Below, in pieces: positions 59,120 through 64,000 of a stretch of 64,000 bases of DNA (position 1 is the stretch's first letter; every line of letters starts with the position of its first letter). The notes below the pieces were generated by a model that saw nothing but the letters and a program-made list of their open reading frames with translations, did no database searches and had not been told where the DNA came from. The position numbers and the translations under genes are program-made. Source of the DNA: Scolanthus callimorphus (Eukaryota > Cnidaria > Anthozoa > Actiniaria > Edwardsiidae). The DNA is taken from NCBI GenBank assembly GCA_033964015.1, contig CM066923.1, positions 22,263,086 through 22,327,085 of the forward strand. Reading direction: 5' to 3'.

Positions 59120-60544
59120 TTATTGCTCTATGAGGACTGCTATACTTGCTGAACTATTAACAATGGCATTAAATGCTGTTTTTAGCAGTGGTGAACGGGG
59201 TTCGCCTTTAGCAGCATATTTGGTGAGGTATTCCACACATGCATAGTGATCAATAACTACTTGAATATCACAGTTTGCTCGCCAGGTTTGCAACTGAAGT
59301 TGTTGATTGCTGTTTAAACGGGAATCATTTCTGGCAGTTACAATTTTTGCTCTGTATTGGGTTTCAGTACTCTTGTTATGAACTGGTTCAAATACTAATT
59401 TAGTTTGGGAGCAATGCTCAATGGGGAAATTAAACCGGCATTTCAATTCCTTTTCATTGTTTCGTTTTTTAAGACAATAGCCAGTGCTACACCGAGTGTG
59501 GCGTTGAACCATGTTTAGTAAATCACAATAATCTAAATCCATATCACATTCTAGAATCTCTTTGTATTTCTTTTGGCAAGGATGGGTGTTTGGTCGTATC
59601 CACATATCCTCTTCTGGGGGACTGGGATTGATAGTGGTGAGCAACCAATCTACATATTGACATGCTGTCTCAGCAGCTTTATTTCCAGCAACTATCTCTT
59701 CATCTAGCCGTGTAATATCTTCAATATCATGATCATGCTGATCTTTGTATTTCTGTGCTAAAAAGCCCTTCAGTGCAATCTTAGTAAGATCACATAAGCC
59801 TGGATCATTTTTCAGTTTAGCTGTTCCATGGCAGTGAATACTACCCCGACCTTGGTACTCAAACCTGTACCAGTGCCACTTAGCATCAAGAGTATTGTAT
59901 AGCCAGTGTTTGATAAAGCTGTCAAGTCGTTGAGTAAAAAACCAGTCAACAATATGTGGATTGTTTATGACATTCTGGCGTCTCTGTGTGCTAGTGCTAT
60001 CGGGATTGTCACTCCCAAATAAATCATGCAACTCTGGCCAGTGCATATCAGCAGATGAAAATGTGAAAAAGAATGTTGGTGTTCCAACAGTGGTCACAAT
60101 GGCTTTAAGATCTTCCCTAACCTTATGCCAATATGCATTTGTGCCAGAAATGTTTCCAACATATCGTGAAACTTTGGACATAAAAGCTGCTGAGTTATTA
60201 TTTGCTGCCATCTCTTGTAACTCATCTATTGTCAAATGAGCCTCACCTGGGTTTTGTTTCAAAAATATCCCACTTTGCTGTAAAGTTCGCTTTCTCTGAA
60301 TCATGTCAAAAGCCCAGTATGAAAACCTGGGGTGGCTAGCAAAGCGATAAATCCAATTATCATCAACATTTTCAGCAAATTTCAGTAAATGTTTGATACT
60401 TTCATGGAGTGATACATCCCTAACTACTGATGGATTAGTAGGGTCACCTTTCCCATCAGGAAATAATGTAGGGAATGCCATAGTGGCAAGAAATGGTGTA
60501 TTATACTCATTTAAAGGAGCATCATCTTGAGAGGGCCAATTCAT
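59120..60544 (-). CDS. Helitron Rep (HUH endonuclease) domain
   Basis: 474 codons. [21 protein letters not shown] start, then [20 protein letters not shown]. The HUH motif is seen as [13 protein letters not shown] (His-Cys-His), and [14 protein letters not shown] carries the catalytic Tyr region with the KY pair. Frame is open upstream to the homopolymer near 60612, so the ATG at 60544 is probably internal to a longer protein. It shifts frame again near 59140. Confidence 0.85.
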   Translation of the reverse strand: MNWPSQDDAPLNEYNTPFLATMAFPTLFPDGKGDPTNPSVVRDVSLHESIKHLLKFAENVDDNWIYRFASHPRFSYWAFDMIQRKRTLQQSGIFLKQNPGEAHLTIDELQEMAANNNSAAFMSKVSRYVGNISGTNAYWHKVREDLKAIVTTVGTPTFFFTFSSADMHWPELHDLFGSDNPDSTSTQRRQNVINNPHIVDWFFTQRLDSFIKHWLYNTLDAKWHWYRFEYQGRGSIHCHGTAKLKNDPGLCDLTKIALKGFLAQKYKDQHDHDIEDITRLDEEIVAGNKAAETACQYVDWLLTTINPSPPEEDMWIRPNTHPCQKKYKEILECDMDLDYCDLLNMVQRHTRCSTGYCLKKRNNEKELKCRFNFPIEHCSQTKLVFEPVHNKSTETQYRAKIVTARNDSRLNSNQQLQLQTWRANCDIQVVIDHYACVEYLTKYAAKGEPRSPLLKTAFNAIVNSSASIAVLIEQ

Positions 60545-60569
60545 TGGCTTGTCTGCAGAGAGTCGATTC

Positions 60570-62882
60570 TTAATTGCATCCAGTTCTTGCTGTTGCTGTT
60601 CTCCAACTGGTAAAAAAACTGCTCATTTCAGTTGACTTATCATAAACAACATCATTATCTGTATTTTCACCTGTGGGTCTTTGATCTGGCTCACTAGTTT
60701 CATCTAACAAAATATCATTGTCAGACTCCACAGTCAAAAGGCTTGTTGGGATACCATTATTTGGTAAACAATTCAAAGCATTGTTATCTATGCTAATATC
60801 TGCATAATGTGGATTATTTTGTATAAGCCACAGCAATGCATTGTGTACTTTCTGCTTTCTCACATTTACATCTTTAAAGGTATTATCTTTTCCTTTCACT
60901 TTCACTATAATAACAGATAAATCCTTGGGATATCGTGGCAAAGTGGAAGCAAGCTCCTTGACATTTTGTGGCAAATTTATACAATGCCCAGAATAACCTC
61001 TTTGGCCACCAGGTTTTATATAAATCCTCATGATAGGGAGGGCACGAGCAATCAACATTTCCTCAACCTGAGTCAACCCTTGCAACTCTTGTGGTACTGG
61101 GCAGGGTATCATTGAATTTTCAATAGAAAATGCCTTAGGGATCTGCTTATCCCTAGTACACCGTGCACATCTATAAGAATTAGTTGCTTTTGCATTTCCT
61201 TTTAATGGCCAGGCTTCTTTACAAATGATACATTGATTCATAGAATATTCTAAAGACTCATGAAACTTTTGCATATTTAATTTTGCCCAAGGTTGCTCAT
61301 GCAAAGGCCCATTTAACGTTGAGCTGTAACTCTTTAAGTAGTTTTGCTGCAACTGAGATGGAGTTTTGTGCGTTTTCCTTTCTGAATTTATTTGGCTGGA
61401 AGTCGCTATGTTTCCTTGCACATCATTATCTAATTGCAAGCTGATATTACGAGTGGCAGTTTGATAAGATTGATCATTGATTGTTTGATGTATATTTTGT
61501 TTTTGACTTTCCTTCTTTGCCCGATATTGCTCTCTTCTCTTTGCCAGTCTCTTTTCTCTGGCATCTGGGGATTCACAAGATGTTTTAGCTTTCTTATAGT
61601 CCCTCTTCTTTTCTAGTCTCTCTGCCCTGACATGTAGAGACTCACTGGATATTTTAGCTCTTTTATATTCTCTTGCTTTTGCAAGTCTAAATTCCCTGGC
61701 ATCATTGGTCTCAAAAATTCTCCTCTTTAAACTTTTGAGTGTATTTTTCTTTGGACTTTTATCAATTGTGACAGCTGAAACATAATGTAACCCACTTATG
61801 TAACCCAAGAAAACTGCTGTTTGTTCTGTGTGTGGAATATCCACCAAAGGAGTTATAATTTTTGCTGGTGACCCTTCGATAGAGTCAGTTATATGTATCA
61901 CACAGTTAAATGCATTAGATACTGCTTGTATAATAAGGTTATCACACCATGTCTCCGGTTTGGACATTTCTGTTATGTAACTTTGCCACGAGTCACCCCC
62001 AAAACTTTCTACATAGAGCTCTGGGTAATTGTTTAAGTGATTCACTCCCATCAGACGAATATCATGATGGAATTCTGGATGGCCAAACATTTGATGTGAA
62101 AAGGCTTTGAAAAAGCATGCACCACTTCCACCCATGTCAAGAGGTACTAAACCAATCAATGCTAGCTTTTGGACTAAATTGTCCCATGGTAAAATGCTTT
62201 GTTCACTTTCACTATTGCCATTCATGCCTCCTCTTAAATTATTGACAGAGTCAGAACATTCTTGTCTTTCAGCAACACAAAATGAAACATTTTTGTTTTT
62301 GAAGGAACATTCAAAGTTTGCTCTATGAATTGGCTTTATTTCTTTTGCAAGGCAAAAAAAATGGCTGAAAAAATTAACATTTCTCCTTTGGAAAACAACA
62401 GAACACTGTTTGTAATTGCTAGCAATAAAATGCATCCTTGATGAATTAGGGACAGTCTTTTTAAGCCAAAGTTTTAGTTTCTTTCGCAATTTTCTTTTAC
62501 TTAATATTTGCATTAATTTTTTCCAAGGAATCCTAGAAGGAGCTCGATCTCTACATTGTCTTTTGTCGCAATCCTTAGTGAGCTTCCTTACGGAAGTTCT
62601 GTAATTACTTGGCATACCAGTATTTTTACTTTCATTGCTACACTGATTAGCAGTTTCATCATAAGCAGACATACATGTAGTCGAGGTCACCACAGCTTCC
62701 AAAGTTCTGTTCTCACTGGTTTCAGTGGGCAATTGCGGCTCATCGGCCGATTGTTGATTTGTACCCATCTTGGGTTCATTATCCCGCCATGTAAGGCATT
62801 GGGTTAGTTTGCTTGGCTGATTCTTTGCCCAAAGCCATACAGCCATCAGACAATGGGTTTTGGACTGTTCATTCGATCCCAT
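60570..62882 (-). CDS. Helitron N-terminal protein with OTU-like domain
   Basis: Begins at ATG 62882 ([11 protein letters not shown]) and runs 770 codons. An OTU cysteine-protease-like domain spans roughly residues 245-370: [15 protein letters not shown] contains the nucleophile-position Cys (codon near 62117), and GLHYVSAV carries the His-containing strand. The usual DGxC Asp is replaced (GGSGAC). Lys/Arg/Ala-rich repeats (ARERRLAK-like units) follow. A zinc-binding region comes next (CIICKEAW ... CARCTRDK), then a segment typical of Helitron helicase-associated N-termini ([22 protein letters not shown]). The frame ends at a one-base shift before Rep. Confidence 0.82.
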   Translation of the reverse strand: MGSNEQSKTHCLMAVWLWAKNQPSKLTQCLTWRDNEPKMGTNQQSADEPQLPTETSENRTLEAVVTSTTCMSAYDETANQCSNESKNTGMPSNYRTSVRKLTKDCDKRQCRDRAPSRIPWKKLMQILSKRKLRKKLKLWLKKTVPNSSRMHFIASNYKQCSVVFQRRNVNFFSHFFCLAKEIKPIHRANFECSFKNKNVSFCVAERQECSDSVNNLRGGMNGNSESEQSILPWDNLVQKLALIGLVPLDMGGSGACFFKAFSHQMFGHPEFHHDIRLMGVNHLNNYPELYVESFGGDSWQSYITEMSKPETWCDNLIIQAVSNAFNCVIHITDSIEGSPAKIITPLVDIPHTEQTAVFLGYISGLHYVSAVTIDKSPKKNTLKSLKRRIFETNDAREFRLAKAREYKRAKISSESLHVRAERLEKKRDYKKAKTSCESPDAREKRLAKRREQYRAKKESQKQNIHQTINDQSYQTATRNISLQLDNDVQGNIATSSQINSERKTHKTPSQLQQNYLKSYSSTLNGPLHEQPWAKLNMQKFHESLEYSMNQCIICKEAWPLKGNAKATNSYRCARCTRDKQIPKAFSIENSMIPCPVPQELQGLTQVEEMLIARALPIMRIYIKPGGQRGYSGHCINLPQNVKELASTLPRYPKDLSVIIVKVKGKDNTFKDVNVRKQKVHNALLWLIQNNPHYADISIDNNALNCLPNNGIPTSLLTVESDNDILLDETSEPDQRPTGENTDNDVVYDKSTEMSSFFTSWRTATARTGCN

Positions 62883-62913
62883 ACGCCACACAGTCCATAG
62901 GCGAAGGGTTTGA

Positions 62914-63055
62914 TTGAATACCCGCTGTAGTAGTCGGGTTGGATGAATACCCGCTGTAGTAGTCGGGTTGAATTAAATACCCGCTGTAGTAGTCGGGTTG
63001 AATTGAATACCCGCTGTTGTAGTCGGGTTGAATTGAATACCCGCCTTGATAGGCA
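62914..63055. repeat. 30-bp tandem repeat, five copies, open in one frame
   Basis: Unit GAATACCCGCTGTAGTAGTC plus GGGTTGAATT. On the minus strand one frame is open across all copies and reads YYSGYSIQPD repeats from about 63109 to a stop at 62869. It lies just upstream of the Helitron first ORF start. Confidence 0.85.
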
Positions 63056-63806
63056 TTTGGCAAGCCCGTACCAGGGCTGATATAATGCCCTCCAAATAGG
63101 AGGAGACCTGATTATTTCAGGCAGCCCCTGATAGACAGGGAGATTTGGTAGTAACACCAAACATCTTGTGGACGACGGCATCCATCGCATTCGACTTGTA
63201 GTTCCGTTCCAAACTCGTCCCAAAAATCGAGAAATCTGCCCTGAAATGGTTCTAACACCAGTGAACAACACGCTCTGAAAGCTGTGATAACTTGTAGATA
63301 TATAATTTAGCGAATTCATAACTTCTACTTACCGATAAATGCCCAACAAACCACTGAAAAACATCCACAATAGATCGACAGATCACCCCACGTTTTCTAG
63401 CCGTGAAGTATTATGGTCTACCAAACTCTCTAAGGACGCAAAGGACTTCGGGAACCGGAAGCAGTTAATAGCCTTCTTCGCATCTCATGGTATGCCTACG
63501 AAGGGATCTATAAGGGTGCATCGCCACCCCAAAATCGAGTTCCCGAAAATATGAACGTCGCGCGCATGCGTGCATGCCAAATGAGAGCCACAGGTAACCC
63601 GCAGGTAACCACAGGTAACCCGCGCCGAATTTTCACGGAAAATGAGATTCCGTTGCAAAATCGACTGTAATGTGTTTGTAAATCGACTGTAATGCATACC
63701 AACGTGCAAAGCAACGTGCAAAGCTGCAAGATTAGACTTGCTCTCCGCTCGCTGCGCTCGCTCCGAGCAAATATCAATTGTTGATGTCAAATATAGATTA
63801 ACCCAC

Positions 63807-63930
63807 CTGGCATTGCAATAATAAAGCGAGAATTCGAAGCAAATTCCTGCTTTTTTCCCGCTCTTAGAATGTCAACAGCTTTACTGTTGCCGGGAATCCG
63901 CTGAAACTGACCCATTGCTTGCTGGCTCAT
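63807..63930 (-). CDS. Candidate first coding exon (perhaps of the ANKRD42-like gene)
   Basis: ATG at 63930, 41 codons plus one base (MSQQAMGQFQRIPGNSKAVD... to IIAMP), ending at donor CCAG|GTGGGT. The single leftover base fits the phase of exon 55129-55283, giving MPDKVRLASIHEAV across the junction, so this could be its first exon with the Helitron in intron 1. It could equally splice to the repeat-coding frame at 63109-62869, which has an acceptor (ATAATCAG) in the same phase. I do not recognise the sequence by itself. Confidence 0.45.
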
Positions 63931-64000
63931 TTCATGTTTGTAAATGAAAAAAGGGAGACAGGGAAATAAAGAAATTAAAAAAACAAGAAGAACACTAGGT

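Larger units (their letters stand above)
56911..62882 (-). mobile_element. Helitron (Helentron-like) coding region: OTU, HUH Rep and PIF1 helicase
   Basis: Rolling-circle transposon. In transcription order: a first ORF with an OTU-type domain and Cys-rich segment (62882-60570), a Rep ORF (60544-59120), two short linking ORFs (59108-58686 and 58722-58510), then two helicase ORFs (58546-57617 and 57720-56911). Adjacent ORFs line up as one broken reading frame shifted about five times; the first shift is at a run of seven A near 60612-60618. Rep-helicase plus OTU is the combination described for Helentrons. The copy is probably non-functional unless the shifts are assembly errors. The termini were not determined. 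Confidence 0.88.

Noticed and set aside
63339..63554. A 71-codon plus-strand ORF (MPNKPLKNIHNRS...)
   Set aside because: No recognisable domain, no splice or promoter support, and length is within chance expectation.

Overview
Eukaryotic (metazoan) genomic DNA, with genes split into short exons by GT-AG introns and dense non-autonomous DNA transposons, foldback elements, a tRNA-derived SINE and a Helitron of the OTU-carrying (Helentron-like) type. Gene content (atypical IkB proteins, a selenoprotein S that uses UGA, an ANKRD42-like protein, a USP2/USP21-like protease) together with this repeat landscape suggests an anthozoan cnidarian (coral or sea anemone). That placement is inference; no species marker was seen.

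Layout. 3.2-8.3 kb, minus: 5' half of a USP2/USP21-like ubiquitin protease, leaving the window on the left. 9.36-17.24 kb, plus: first nuclear/atypical IkB (BCL3-like) ankyrin gene, head-to-head with the USP gene. 20.26-28.85 kb, minus: complete selenoprotein S gene in seven coding exons, with a TGA Sec codon in a 20-nt last coding exon, a SECIS candidate and an AATAAA signal. 29.93-37.88 kb, plus: second IkB/BCL3-like paralogue, head-to-head with SELENOS, its introns inflated by a 14-bp and a 44-bp minisatellite. 40.2-55.3 kb, minus: ANKRD42-like ankyrin plus coiled-coil gene in at least 17 exons, convergent with IkB-2. 56.9-62.9 kb, minus: Helitron coding region (OTU domain, HUH Rep, PIF1 helicase) broken by about five frameshifts. 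63.8-63.9 kb, minus: a candidate first exon whose splice phase fits the ANKRD42-like gene, which would place the Helitron in its first intron.

Biology. The two IkB-like genes share the first ankyrin junction, an identical 103-nt exon and its phase, and nuclear-localisation-type basic clusters, so they are a local duplication with SELENOS between them on the other strand. Perfect kappaB consensus sites lie near the 5' end of each (two in intron 1 of gene 1, one in the shared SELENOS/IkB-2 intergenic region), which suggests NF-kB feedback and possible co-regulation of the ER selenoprotein. Most remaining sequence is repeats: palindromic MITEs, a group of CAGGG...CCCTG elements with private subterminal repeats, SINE copies and tandem arrays. 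All exon structures were read by hand from splice signals, phase continuity and remembered protein families; no transcript or database was consulted.
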